Assembly: GCA_013995675.1 (NCBI GenBank)
Contig: VWRR01000008.1
Location: 124,001-188,000 of the forward strand
Source of the DNA: Cyanidiococcus yangmingshanensis
Taxonomy: Eukaryota; Rhodophyta; Bangiophyceae; Cyanidiales; Cyanidiaceae
DNA: 64,000 bases
Reading direction: 5' to 3'
Shown here: positions 19,904-31,123 of the stretch, in pieces
Layout of the letters: each line of letters opens with the position of its first letter
Numbering within the stretch: position 1 is the first letter of the stretch
Program-made: the position numbers and the translations under genes
Notes under the pieces: generated by a model
Database searches by the model: none
Seen by the model: only the letters and a program-made list of their open reading frames with translations
Told to the model about the DNA's origin: nothing

Positions 19904-22900
19904 ATGGCCGCCAAGCCGGCAAGCCTTCGTTATTTGGTTGAAGGTGCTGCTCGCGAGGACGCCACCCTGGCGGCAGTGCTCTCTGCGCTCGAATCGCTAG
20001 CCTGGTGGAGTCATGGGCGCGGCGTTTCTGCAGACGCGTGGCCGGGTAGTGCAACCGATCGGGAGTTGTTTTTGACTTCTGGCGCGCTCGGAGGTCTTCT
20101 AACACTGGTCTTGTCTCACTGTCCACTCTCCGCTTGGCGAACGAGCGAACGAGCATTCATTTTAACTGCCTCGATCTTTCGTTTCGGGCCGGCAGGACAA
20201 GTCGTGCTCGCGGTCGATAGGGCGATTCGTCAGATAACACAGGCTACGGGCGAGGCAGCCACCCGCATCGAGCGAACTCGCTGGCTTGCGTTTGCCCTCT
20301 TTGAGCGAAACTTTGTGTGCGTCCCCGGTCGGGTGCTGGCGGCTCTGGTCGGAATCCGCCACCAGACAACTGAGCCGTCCGGGTGGATGCGGGACCACGA
20401 AGCCGCGCCCGACGAGGTACTCCGTTGTCTCGTTGCCATTCCGGAGCTTGTCACGAATGCCCTGCAGCGGGCGTTACCGGAAACCAGTGGGCTTGGTCCT
20501 AGTCGTTATCCGTGCAGTTTAGCGTGGGCAGTTGCGGAATGGCTGCATGCCTTTCACGACAGGAGTGCGACGCTGGCGCCAATGAAACCAAACCGGTCAC
20601 CAGCACCGACAGAGACAGACCTCTTCGTCGCAGCCGAACGGGGCGAGACTCGGAACACTGAACCAAGAATGCTCAGACGCCGGGAAATGCTCTTCATCGG
20701 TTCGAATCAAAATGCGAACAATGGAGCGATTGGGCGCGATACCGTCGGACCTGGTCTCTGAAATGGTGGGCAAGCTCGCTAGGCAGCTCTGCAGGCGCGG
20801 CTTGGCGAATGCCTGGTGTCGCGTCGCGGTGGAGGCGTGGCTCATGTTCGAGCGTCAATCATGCAGCCTTGATCCTGAATGGAGGCAGGACTGCCTCGAG
20901 CGCTTTACGAATGTGCCGGACCATCACGTTGCAGTGCTCATGGAAGAGATCGCGCAGCGAGGATTCCAGGGTACGAATCAAGAACGTGGAAGCGCAGTGA
21001 CATACTTGCGATACTTGTGCCATCATCGAGAGGCAGCGGTGACATTCGTCTCGGGGTTTTTGCCAACATCGACACCCAAAGTCACGTCTGTCTTATCGCC
21101 CGTGGTCGCAGAGGGCGAACAACGAGTTTTGCTTTTCCTTTTGCGGGCATGCGCCACAGCGATTCCTGTTCGTCGTTGGAGGACGGCGCTGGCGTTGGCG
21201 CTTCAGCATTGGTGTGATACTGCTCAGTCGGCAGCGCGATGGGAAGACGACATCCATACGACCCGAATGATCCTGTTTCTGGCCCAGTTTAGTCGCCGGG
21301 AAACAGCTGCACCTGGTATGTTGCAAAGCACCAACGAGGAACAGGAGGCTGATTGGGTTCGTCTCATTGGGAAGGGTCTCGAAGCGCATCTGGCCAGCGC
21401 GCTTCCGGAAATGCACCATCATGGCATGTTGGTGGCTGAAACCCTCTCTAGTGTGAGAGATCCTCCAGAAAAAAAGCTCCGCTTTGCCATTGCAGATTAC
21501 GAAGCGTGGAAAATGCGTGATCCAGAGGCGCTACGCCCCTGGATTGTGGCGGCACTCGAGCCGCCTACCGACGACGGAACCAGCTCATGGGGACTCGGGG
21601 TTCTTTACTCGACCCAGACCAGATGCAGTCGATGGCCGGGAGACAGCTCAGGTTGGGAGCGTACTCCGAGAGACCTCAATCAAGTCGACTGTCGTGTCAA
21701 CGACATGCGCCCCTGATGGCAGTGCTGGCGATGATGACGATTTGCAACCCTATCCGCTGCCACCGGAAGAGCTCGCGATTGACCCGAATGAGGAGCCGCG
21801 CGAAGACATTGGAACGCGGCCGACCTGGTCCGCCCGAGATGTGCCCAGCACATTTGAAACGCTCAGCAAGGCGCTTGCGATGTGCCTGCGACAAGGCGCT
21901 GGCAACGCTGCATTGGGGCCATCATCACCGTCATCATTATCATCCCTTGATCGAGCGGCGTTCGCGGCCAAATCCGATACCATACCCGTGCAGGTACTCC
22001 TGACTCAGCTCGGTCGCTTGCTGGAGCACAACGTGAACGGTCTCGACCACTGGGCCTTGCCGCTTTTACGACAACTGAGGCAGATCCGGGCTTCGACGCA
22101 GCCCCCAGACGAGCACTGTGCACAACTGATGCGACAAATTACCCGCAAGGCCTTTGCCTCGACAGCGCCATTGATCGCTCAGTTGATTTTTGTACAGAAT
22201 ATGACGTTGCGAGAACGCAGTGAATGGCTGAGTCTCATCTCTGAAAGCGTAACCGATCTGGTGCAGACTAGATATGTGGCGCCGAAGAGCGCTCCAATGT
22301 CACTGGCAGCTCCATCGTCGAATGCGCTCACCAAGCGAGTCGGAGGATACACGCGACGTCTCTCGATTCGTTCGCTACTGCTGGCGCATCGACGCGAAGC
22401 AAACCAGCTGCCAGGGCCAGGGCATGATCAGGGAGCGCACGACACCGCATTAGGAAGTAACGTTGAATCAAAGGCCCTTGTCGATGCCATTACGCGAGTT
22501 TTCTTTGAATTGATGGCTCGATCAGATACCAATGAGGCGTGGCTCGATCTGCGTCGGCGAGATCAAAGGTTACTGGCGCAGCTGCTACAGACCGCTTCCC
22601 TGCTGCTGTATAGCGCACAAGGACCCGCATCGGTCTGTGTAGGAGCACCGGCCAGACTTGTCTCAATGAGTCAGACGCTTGCTGAAGTTGCCTACGGCGC
22701 TCGAACCTGCACCGATGTGGCGGTACATCGAGCGGTTGCCCTGGCGCTGCGATGCGTCGGTGAAGTACTTGGCCAGGTAATCCAGCTCTATTCAATCCGG
22801 AGCGTCCATGAACTCGCCCAGCTCTGGGAATCAGACAATGGTGGTTGTGTGGTCTCTCTGGTCCAGATGATGGATCTATTGGCGCGATGGTCCAAAGACG

Positions 22901-22968
22901 AACCAGACGAAGCGACGCGTCACGCTGCCAGTGCAGGCATGGCAGTGTTTTGGCAGCCTCTCTATTGA
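19904..22968 (+). CDS. TELO2: TEL2/TELO2-like PIKK chaperone, in three frames
   Basis: TEL2, with TTI1/TTI2, stabilises PIK-related kinases (mTOR, ATM, ATR). Three overlapping frames (19904-20761, 20712-21716, ~21484-22968) read as one ~1000-residue helical-repeat protein. Diagnostic segments are VPDHHVAVLMEEIAQRGFQG (cf. 'H..VA..LL..'), LPEMHHHGMLVAETLSS (cf. 'vRr.GM.vAE.ls') and the acidic motif DDDDLQPYPL (cf. 'DSDDDLEPYDL'). These are spread over the second and third frames in the order expected. Both frame changes (near 20700-20760 and 21600-21715) go in the +1 direction. No GT...AG intron bridges them convincingly. The first frame on its own shows no recognised motif but lies where the TEL2 N-terminus belongs. 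The ATG is at 19904. Confidence 0.65.
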
Positions 22969-23733
22969 TCCAGGTCGTCCAGATTAGCAGGTGTAGGTCA
23001 CGCGAAAAACACTCATGCTTATCCGTCGATGGACATGGTGCTTTGCTCAACCCCGAGCGCGTCTCTGAATCGTTCACCTACAACAATCAATTGTGAAACT
23101 GCCCGTCCAGGATACCTCTCTCGTAGCGAGATGTCGCCCGGGGACACGTTTCGTATCGATTCCGTTGAGCATGTACCCGGGAACTGCATGCCGCTGACAA
23201 AGATCGCAAGTCGGCACCACGACGCGAACGCACCTGTTGTTGTCGCCGACCATGTTGCGTGTACTGTCCAAATTCCGCCTGCTGCACCCGAGCCGAATCA
23301 ATCAGAGTCGGATGTGCGCATTCTCGAGCCGAACATGAAAATCAGGAACCAACGGGCGAGAGATTCTTACTCTGGAGTAAGCACCAGCGTCAACGGCACG
23401 AAACGATGCATGCGGTGGACACCGATGGCGAACACTGACCTTTTCGTTCAGAAACCAGACTTGCGACATCGAGTACCCCGACCTGCCCTTTTCTTCAATG
23501 CAAAATACGCTTCGCAGCTGTCGTAAGATAGGTCCTGTTCCAAACCTGTTTTCAATACAGACCCAAACATAGCTGGGTAGTGCGATCGCTGCAAGGTCGG
23601 GGACACGATACCGAACGGGACTCGCCTCGAACAGGGGTTCTTGACGTCTTTGAAAGGCGATGAGGCTCGACAAGGTTTACATACATTTTGACGCATGGAC
23701 TCGGAACGACTGCTGACGAGAGACTCACGCCGA
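22969..23733. other. convergent gap TEL2 / sigma factor
   Basis: 765 bases between converging 3' ends. A 165-codon plus-strand frame (about 23029-23526) has no family resemblance and I do not call it a gene. Confidence 0.45.
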
Positions 23734-25038
23734 TCAAAAGTACTCTGCAAACTCGGTGCGTAGTCGTTCCGCCGTGCTCGACTTGCGCAGTTTCGCCAGC
23801 GCCCCAAACGAAATCTGCCGCACTCGCTCCTTGGAGACTTTGAGAATGGACGCCACTTCCTGGAGGGTTTTCGGTTCATCGTCCTCGAGGCCAAAACGCA
23901 ACGTGAGCACGAAAATCTCGCGGTCGCTCAACACCGAGCGCAGTAAACCAAGCACGGCATCCTTCATGAACGAGTCGACGAGTTCTTCTTCGTCTCTGGG
24001 ATCGGCGATCGACTCGACGAAGCTGCTGCTGTCTGGGTCAGGGTCCTCGCTTGTATCTATGCCCCGATCATAGGATAACACTTGACGGTTCACCTGTTCG
24101 AAGACGAAGCGCACCTTATCCGGCGTCATGCCGGCCTGGTCTGCCAGCTCTTGCTCCGACGGCTCCCGCCCAAGCTCCGTCGACAGCGCTCGACGCAGTT
24201 TCCGCAGACGCTGATATGCATCCGTTACACGCGATGGTAATCGAATCAGACGTGATGCTTCGTCCATGGTTCGAAAGATTGAGGCGCGGATCCACCACGA
24301 TGCAAAGGTGCTGAACCGATATCCTCGAGATCCATCAAAGCGTTCCGCTGCTCGAATGAGTCCTATCGAGCCCTCCTGCATCAAGTCGCTGGTCGTTATG
24401 CCGAGTGTCTCAGCACGACGAGTAAAACGATTGACAATAGCATTCACGAGCCGAAGGTTGCTCGTGACAAGGCGATTTCGAGCGCGATGACCCCGTGCGA
24501 GTGCCTCTTGCAGAGCCGCGACCGACCCGAGTTTCAGTGCTTGAGCCCACTCATGGTGCGTCGGTGGTCTTCGAAGTCTCTTTTCCAGGTCTTGTCGTTT
24601 CTCCTCCATCCGATTCAGTTCCTGTATCTCGCGTGCAAGCGCGACCTCTTCCTCGTGTTCGATAAGTTCATACCGACGGATCTCGTCCAAGTAGTCGTAC
24701 AGGGAGTCTCGGCGAGCACGATCCGCCGTTGTCACTCGTTGCTGATCCTCGACGTTGGAGCGTTCAGTCGGAACTCCAGCTGCCGCATCTCCAAGAACGC
24801 GCTCCTCAGACGCTGTCGCCTGATCCATTACAGGCGCTTTAGAGGCATCTATCGGCATGCGCTGCTGGTCAGGAAGCGCTACAGAATGCTGGTCCGCATC
24901 CATTCGCTCCGGAGCGGCTTCTTCGCGTTGCTGCTGCTTTCGTCGCTGCTCCTCTCGCAGACGCGCTTTCGCCACCTCTGTAAGTGTTTGAAGCTTGCTC
25001 TTACGTGGCTTTCGAATGCCCTGTTCGGATCGCTCCAT
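23734..25038 (-). CDS. SIG: plastid RNA polymerase sigma-70 factor
   Basis: 434-residue sigma-70 family protein, expected to direct the plastid-encoded bacterial-type RNA polymerase. Conserved regions in order: region 1.2 (YLDEIRRYELIEHEEEVALA), region 2 (NRLVTSNLRLVNAIVNRF, LMQEGSIGLIRAAERFD, YRFSTFASWWIRASIFR), region 3 (RLIRLPSRVTDAY, then LGREPSEQELADQAGM) and region 4 (LSDREIFVLTLRFGLEDDE, TLQEVASILKVSKERVRQI). The N-terminal ~100 residues after the ATG at 25038 are highly charged and do not resemble a transit peptide. A different frame immediately upstream (to 25573) contains MLPAGFALVPVLIRRPFHG and basic, Ser/Ala-rich sequence that could be the missing transit peptide if a +1 change or small intron near 25050 joined them. 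Confidence 0.9.
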   Translation of the reverse strand: MERSEQGIRKPRKSKLQTLTEVAKARLREEQRRKQQQREEAAPERMDADQHSVALPDQQRMPIDASKAPVMDQATASEERVLGDAAAGVPTERSNVEDQQRVTTADRARRDSLYDYLDEIRRYELIEHEEEVALAREIQELNRMEEKRQDLEKRLRRPPTHHEWAQALKLGSVAALQEALARGHRARNRLVTSNLRLVNAIVNRFTRRAETLGITTSDLMQEGSIGLIRAAERFDGSRGYRFSTFASWWIRASIFRTMDEASRLIRLPSRVTDAYQRLRKLRRALSTELGREPSEQELADQAGMTPDKVRFVFEQVNRQVLSYDRGIDTSEDPDPDSSSFVESIADPRDEEELVDSFMKDAVLGLLRSVLSDREIFVLTLRFGLEDDEPKTLQEVASILKVSKERVRQISFGALAKLRKSSTAERLRTEFAEYF

Positions 25039-26028
25039 TCCCGGCAATTCTCTTTGCCGAGGAAGGTTGTTCACGTTGCTCAGTCAAGGGGTCTCGCGAC
25101 GCCTCGAGGGGGCGCTCCACGTCATTCTGCGAGCCGGACGGCTTCATAGAGGCATCCTCTGGAGATAGCGATGCTCGCGGAGGCGACGCACCAGGAGGGC
25201 GCCCAGCGCGCACACGCTTCGAGCGACGAGTCGCCTCAACGTCCCTTCTCGCCGAGGACTCCGCTTCGCTGGGGCTTTGCATCCGAGGTTTGGTACTCAG
25301 AACCCCGTTCAACGTAGTGCGACGAGTCGCCAAACACGGCCTAAGCACCCGACCCGTACCCAAATTCTGATATCCATCAACGCGCCACCCATGAAACGGT
25401 CTTCGAATCAAGACTGGGACAAGGGCAAACCCTGCCGGTAACATACCTAGACTCCCAAGACAATCGATCATAAACTCATGAGTGTATTCGAACCCCCGTT
25501 TCGCCCTTTCCCCACCGAAATTTACAGAGGGAAACTTTAATCGATAAGCGCTCTTCGTTGAAGACGCCAACAATGATACGCAGAGGTCCTCTTTTCACTG
25601 GCTCGTTGGCTCACCCACACACCGACACGCCAATGCCTCTACTCTAAGCAGAGGTGAAACGCCCTGCGATCTGCGGTGATGAATGAGCCGCCGGCCGGGT
25701 TGCCAATCGGCTGGCACGCGCCACCTGTTCCATTGGCCGAGCGTGACCGAGGGGCGCACAGCCCGCGGAGCAGGCGGGCAACCACCGACCTGGCCACGCA
25801 TCGTGCCAGCATCGATACAGGTTGATTTGGAAGAAAGGATCCGTGTATGAATAAGATTTTGGTTAGGTTTATATATTGCTGGATGTTGGAAAAGAAACTC
25901 TGAAGAGGGAAATCGAGGGCAGAATCCTGCATGATGGATCCATTGGCGAACGAGATCGACCTCGATGCGTGGTTGGGGCGGGTTCGCTTCTCTGGAATCG
26001 ACTTTGCTTTCAATCTATGTATCGATGA
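25039..26028. other. 5' region of the sigma factor gene
   Basis: About 990 bases. 25039-25573 is an open minus-strand frame that may encode the sigma factor's transit peptide (see the sigma entry). 25574-26028 shows no recognised gene. The first repeat of the adjacent mitochondrial carrier should lie here but was not found. Confidence 0.4.
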
Positions 26029-26805
26029 GTGCGCATTCTTTTGGGGGCCATCAAGCTTGCAGCGAACGACTTTTTTATCGCCAAATTTAGAGAGCATTCA
26101 CCGGATCCTCGTCGTCCGTTATCGTTGGGTCAGGGAATGATGGCGGGTGCTGGCGCTGGTCTCTGTCAAGTGGTGGCCACCAACCCCATGGAGGTGCTCA
26201 TGATCACCATGCAGACGCGTTCGGCAGCGGGAAAGCATGGGCCTGGTCTTGTTGGGACGGTGCACTCGCTCGGCCTCCGCGGCCTGTACCGAGGCGTGCA
26301 GGCAGCCCTCGCTCGAGATATCCCATTCAGTATGGTCTTTTTCGGACTGAACACGAGCCTGAAGGAGCATCTGGCGCCGCGTTACCAAGGAGCGCTTCCG
26401 ATTGGAGCTGTTTTCGGAATCGGGATCCTCGCAGGTGCCACGGCCGCGGCGCTCAGTACACCTCTCGATGTAGTCAAGACGCGTATTCAGAGTGGTCTAT
26501 GCGATCAGCACGGTCAACCGTACCACACGGTGATGAATACGCTGGGCCGCGTGGTGCATCGCAAAGGCGTTCGGGCGCTATGGAGTGGTGCACTGCCGCG
26601 AATGCTCATTGTCGGCCCGCTCTTTGGGATCACGCTGCTTTTCTACGAGGTTCAGCAGCGGCTGGCACGCGCAACACACCAGCAACATGGTCTGGCACCG
26701 GCAACCGTGCTCGGCGCGCCACTGAAGAGCCCTTCATCCTTGTCAGCGACTCGACGTGCATCGCATCCGCTGCTGTTGGATGGAGACGGCTGCAGCGCGC
26801 AGTGA
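26029..26805 (+). CDS. mitochondrial glutamate-carrier-like protein, N-terminus missing
   Basis: Mitochondrial carrier (SLC25) family. The segment AIKLAANDFFIAKF followed by MAGAGAGLCQVVATNPMEVL, MITMQ, LYRGVQAALARDIPFSMVFF, then STPLDVVKTRIQS, ALWSGALPRMLIVGPLFGI matches the glutamate carriers SLC25A18/22 ('AIKLAANDFFR', '[21 protein letters not shown]', 'GATLLRDVPFSVVYF'). It would import glutamate with H+ across the inner membrane. Only the second and third carrier repeats are present. The frame begins right after an in-frame TGA at 26026 with a non-ATG codon, and the first PxD/E-xx-K/R repeat is absent. The ~45-residue C-terminal tail is not part of the fold. The gene is either N-terminally truncated, or an unrecognised exon or frame change lies upstream. 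Confidence 0.72.
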   Translation: MRILLGAIKLAANDFFIAKFREHSPDPRRPLSLGQGMMAGAGAGLCQVVATNPMEVLMITMQTRSAAGKHGPGLVGTVHSLGLRGLYRGVQAALARDIPFSMVFFGLNTSLKEHLAPRYQGALPIGAVFGIGILAGATAAALSTPLDVVKTRIQSGLCDQHGQPYHTVMNTLGRVVHRKGVRALWSGALPRMLIVGPLFGITLLFYEVQQRLARATHQQHGLAPATVLGAPLKSPSSLSATRRASHPLLLDGDGCSAQ

Positions 26806-27416
26806 TCACCTACCGATAACGAGCAAGCAGGCGTCTCTACCTCTTTCTATGGCGATCATGAATGTCCTCTGGATCGCGAGGACTCATCATAGGTCCAGCG
26901 CCAGGCCAATGACTGGTATTCCTGGATGCTATCGGAAAGCATCGGAGGCGATACTGTGCTCAGCGCTTCGTTGTAAAGATAAGTTGTGTGATGCGCGCTC
27001 CCTGCCGTACGCTCAGCAGAACTGTCCAGCTGCTCTGAGGTGCATCTGATTCAGTCTCATGAGCGAGACGAATGCAGAGCATGGGGATGCATCAGGGCAG
27101 GGCGGTGCCTTAGGTGCCACGCTTGTTTGTGCGCTCCCCGGTTTCGGATTTGTCCCCAAGTCTTTGTGGTTGCTGCGACCGAGCGATAAAAGCGTTGATA
27201 TAAGCGCTGTTCTCAATTGACCACTCCAAATCTTCAAGAGTCTAGAACGCTTTCCAGAAACTCGGAACACCGTCCTGTCATACCGGGAACCGAACGGATG
27301 CAGACGTTCGCGCGTTCCCGCCTTCTGTCACGGGCACTGCTGAGGCCGACCGAGCGAGCGACGCCCCACCCCCCAAGGCGTGGTGTCTGACTTGCCCTCT
27401 TCATTGTCGACGATCC
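26806..27416. other. intergenic stretch
   Basis: 611 bases between two plus-strand genes; nothing recognised beyond short open frames. Confidence 0.5.
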
Positions 27417-28946
27417 ATGGAGTTCCCCGTTCGCCCATGGTCGATTTTCGGTAACGAAGAACTCGAGAACGAGCTGAGTCCATTTTCGGCGGAGGACGAA
27501 CTGACACCGGACACTTCCGTGGACTCAGCTCGAGCGCAGCCGGAACGGTGGCGACTTTTGATGGAGCCTTCGGTGGCCTCAGCCCCTCTTGTGGTTGAGA
27601 TAACCAGACAACTGGGAAAACTTCGAGAGCGAGTGAACGGCTTGGAGCAGCAACTTCATCAGAAGCAAAATAGTCGATCAGAACCATTAGAGGAGCTCGC
27701 AGACCGGGTGGCAACACTGGAGGTACGACTCGGCCAGCTCTGGACGGCGGGAGAGCACGCGCCCCCAGCTCTTCGCACGATCGACAGCAAACTCTCGCTC
27801 GGGGTCAAAGAGAACGTCGACGATCAGGACAGCCTCTCTGATACGGTCAAAGAACAGCTTCATAACGTGCGGGCGTTTGGACTGCGACTCAGTCGGGCAG
27901 TCGACGCACGTTTCCAGGCGCTCTTCGAATGGACAGAGACGCGGCTAACGACTTTGCAGCAGGCCCTCGATGCTTCGAATATTGACAAGGATGTCCAGCG
28001 GCACATACTATCCTGTACTGACCCACTCCAGCATGCGATACAGAAGCTCGAGTCAGTGATGCGTTCCTGTGTATCTCGAGAGGAGTGGTCGCGCGATCGT
28101 GAAGCACTCGAGAAGCGCCTCCTCGCGGAACTCGAGACGGCCATCAGCCGTTTGGAATCGAAACAGGGCCATGCAGACCGTGGTCATGTATCCGCTTCGG
28201 TGGCACAAGATGCCATGCGCAGTGTTATTCACCTACAGAGTGCTGTGGAGGGAAACGCTCGGGCAGTCGAGGATGCTCTGTCCGCCATTCGCGCTACGTA
28301 TCAAGCACTCAACCAGCGCCTACAAAGAATGGAAGCGCAATCGCTCAAGGACGAAAACTCGGGAAGAGCCGATAGCCGACAGACCCCGTCGCTGACGCTG
28401 AATCAGCTGCAGCAGGATATTCGGCGATTAGAAGACCAGTGGCGAACGATGACGTCGCGCTTACCAGATAACGAGGAGATCGCTCAGAGTCTGATGCGAA
28501 CGAGCGAGTTGGTTGCCCAGTCAAACCAGCTACAATGTCAGGTCGATGGCCTGCAGCGCCAGCTCGACGGAGAGCGGAATCATCATTCTGAGTTGGGACG
28601 TCGACTCGCTCGATTAGAGGAACTAGCGAGTCCACTGCAGTCGCTCACCGTAGAACTCGCTCGTCTGACGCATTCCATCAACCAAGGCGATGAGGCACTT
28701 CAGGAATGGGTGCGCGGGCAACTTGAACGGCTCGATACGCGGCTTTGCGAGCATTCCTCTCTACTGCATGAACTACAAGCCGAGACGGAACATCTTTATC
28801 AACAGTATGCAGAGGTAGCTGCACTCATCCTCGTCATGACACCAGCGGAGAATCGAACCATGGTGGAGCAACGCATTCGCCAACTCATGCCTGGCATTGC
28901 ATCCCCGACAGCCGCTCGAGCTGCTCCCTCTCGAGGTACTCGTTAG
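27417..28946 (+). CDS. long coiled-coil protein of unknown function
   Basis: 509-residue protein, not recognised. An acidic N-terminus (~60 residues) is followed by almost continuous heptad-type sequence from about residue 65 to 480, e.g. LGKLRERVNGLEQQLHQ, LADRVATLEVRLGQLW, LEKRLLAELETAISRLES, LNQLQQDIRRLEDQWR, LQCQVDGLQRQLDGER. There are few prolines and cysteines and no signal peptide or membrane segment. Such proteins are typically tethers, centrosome-, Golgi- or cytoskeleton-associated, but nothing specific is visible. It is a single clean frame from the ATG at 27417. Confidence 0.7.
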   Translation: MEFPVRPWSIFGNEELENELSPFSAEDELTPDTSVDSARAQPERWRLLMEPSVASAPLVVEITRQLGKLRERVNGLEQQLHQKQNSRSEPLEELADRVATLEVRLGQLWTAGEHAPPALRTIDSKLSLGVKENVDDQDSLSDTVKEQLHNVRAFGLRLSRAVDARFQALFEWTETRLTTLQQALDASNIDKDVQRHILSCTDPLQHAIQKLESVMRSCVSREEWSRDREALEKRLLAELETAISRLESKQGHADRGHVSASVAQDAMRSVIHLQSAVEGNARAVEDALSAIRATYQALNQRLQRMEAQSLKDENSGRADSRQTPSLTLNQLQQDIRRLEDQWRTMTSRLPDNEEIAQSLMRTSELVAQSNQLQCQVDGLQRQLDGERNHHSELGRRLARLEELASPLQSLTVELARLTHSINQGDEALQEWVRGQLERLDTRLCEHSSLLHELQAETEHLYQQYAEVAALILVMTPAENRTMVEQRIRQLMPGIASPTAARAAPSRGTR

Positions 28947-29442
28947 GGGCGTATCCAACACATTCAAGCTCTGACCAATGGGTGGAATCCACCTGTCTAT
29001 AATATTAAGGGACACGACAACCCCCATTGCTGCAATGCACTCCAAGGAACGCTCGAAAACCTTGTGGTTTCCAATATGGTTATAGACGTGATCTATCCAG
29101 AATCGTTCACTCGCTCCAGAGAGGAAACTGTTGGCTTGATCGTCGCACCTGCGTCGGATCCCATGAAACTCCAAGCGCCGACAGAAGATGCTGCATTGCC
29201 TCGACTTGGGTGTCGACCTATGGTCTTCACCCGAGACCATGGTAGCGGGTGTTTCCAAACCCTTCACGACGCCCGTTTCCAGTCCAAGGCATGATTCGTT
29301 TGTTGCAGTGTCCAACCGAGTTGCATCCCATCGCGACGCAACCTTGGCGCTACTCGACCGCTCCTGATGATGCTGGAAAGAGTTCCTTTACTGAACCGGC
29401 GCTGATGAGATATCTTGAAAGTTTCCTGCTCACCTTTGCGAA
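28947..29442. other. convergent gap
   Basis: 496 bases between converging 3' ends; nothing recognised. Confidence 0.5.
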
Positions 29443-31123
29443 TCAAGGTGTCAAGTTAGAGCGCGCAACAAGGCCATAGACATAGGGGCCACGAACACCG
29501 CCGTGCGCGTGTCGATCCCACTCTCCGGTCACTTCCAAGTTCAGCACTTTGCTGAAAAAGAGTTTGATCCGATAAATTTTCAGCCGTTCTCGATCACCCG
29601 ATGCTTCTGGTGCCAACGATGTACAATATCGATGAAAGTCGTCCTTGATATTCCGGAGTCGAACAAAGTCCGTGCTTTGCGCATCGCGCCTTACGTTCTC
29701 GGTGATGTCGTAGTTTCGCAGCAGGTACTCGGCGAAGCGGGCGAACTCACTGTCGCTTCGACAAATTCTCTCCAGAAGCAAAAGTCGTTCTGTTCGGTTT
29801 GATGGTGGCTCTGCCGTGGCCAGGTCAGCTAGCGGCTGGAGAGCGACTCGCTCGCTCGAGGCAGATGAGGAGCGCATCTCGATGCTCTCGTTTTCCAAAC
29901 CTCGCTCTCGTCGACGGGATACAGTCGCTCTACTTGCAACTGCCTTGGACTGGTCGCTGGATACTCCAGCACTAGGACTCGTATCCTGAGCGTTGCGGTT
30001 CCGGCCAACAGCTGCGGCTCTTCGCTTCGGCTTTGCAATCGTCAAAACGCCTTCGGTTTCGCATTGTGAATCACTCCAAGGTGTTCTTTGTGACTGTGCG
30101 GCAATGTCAGCATCGAGTTGGTCACCAGATCCAGCCACCATGAGGCCTGATGAGTAGCGTTTCCGCCCACCAACCGATGTCAGTGTCGTCCGATCCTTGT
30201 CTTCGTTCGGTAAGGGATGCGCTTCTACACGCGAATGTACAAAACCGCGATCATTTCCGTCAGCGGTCTGGTAAACGGCCCCACTAGAGCCACGATCAGC
30301 AAGTACTTGTCCACTGCGTTTGGGCACGCCAGGTTCTAGTCCAGCACCGGGACTTGCCGTTGCTCGAGTTAGAGCGCTCTGAGCAGTTCGATCTGGTGTA
30401 TGTCCAGCACCAGCAGCACCGGCAATCATGCCCATCATGGGTCGATTGTTCTCAGCTTGCGGCTGTAGCGTCAATGGAACTTGGGTAGGTAGCGCACCCC
30501 CATGACCATAACTCAGGCCACTGAAGTGATGCTGAGCTGAGGGTGACGAAGCCACAGCGCCAGCGTAACCTGCCGACCCGACGATGCTCGGCTGTCCTGA
30601 GGCAGCGGCGGCGGCGGCAGCAGCAGCAGCAGCAACGGCAAGCGAGCGGGTCCCATGCGCTGGCATATACGAGGCGTATGGATAGGCAGCAGATGCATTC
30701 GACATGGTTGTCATGCCGTTGTAGATCTCTGGCGGACGTGATCGACCAAGGCCACTCAGTCGACCCGTGTGATCGGAGACGGTGCCGCGTGAGCGTTGTA
30801 TGGCAGGCACTCGCCGATAGCATTGCGTTCAAGGAATCGACCCGATGCATTTTCTCGGTATAGTTGTCCTCATCGACACTGCTCGGTGCCCCGAGCACAA
30901 TCTCTGGAATACTGCGATCAGAGCCGCCTCCACCACCACCAACACCAATACCACCAACCGCACCGCCACTGAAACCAACCATACCCGGTAAATTGCCCGC
31001 GACGCCGGTGCTGACACTGTAACCAGCAGCAAACGCACTGTTGCCGCCAGCTCCTTGGCCATTACCGTTGACTCCAAAGAGTCCTGTCCCTGGAACCAGG
31101 CCGCCAGCCGCCGTTCGCTCCAT
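29443..31123 (-). CDS. low-complexity coding tail, possibly the C-terminus of the cryptochrome
   Basis: Two overlapping frames (about 30765-31123 and 29443-30810). The first is Gly-rich (GFSGGAVGGIGVGGGGGG). The second has a poly-Ala run of about 13, Ser/Gly/Arg-rich sequence, then a compact charged C-terminal ~120 residues (ERLLLLERICRSDSEFARFA, IKDDFHRYCTSL, YRIKLFFSKVLNLEVTGEWD) that I do not recognise. There is no untranslated gap between this and the cryptochrome frame ending at 31062. A one-base skip at a tcc-AGG in the ~31090 region would continue the Gly-rich sequence smoothly. It is therefore either a ~550-residue C-terminal extension of the cryptochrome or a separate gene overlapping it. 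No splice consensus was verified. Confidence 0.45.
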
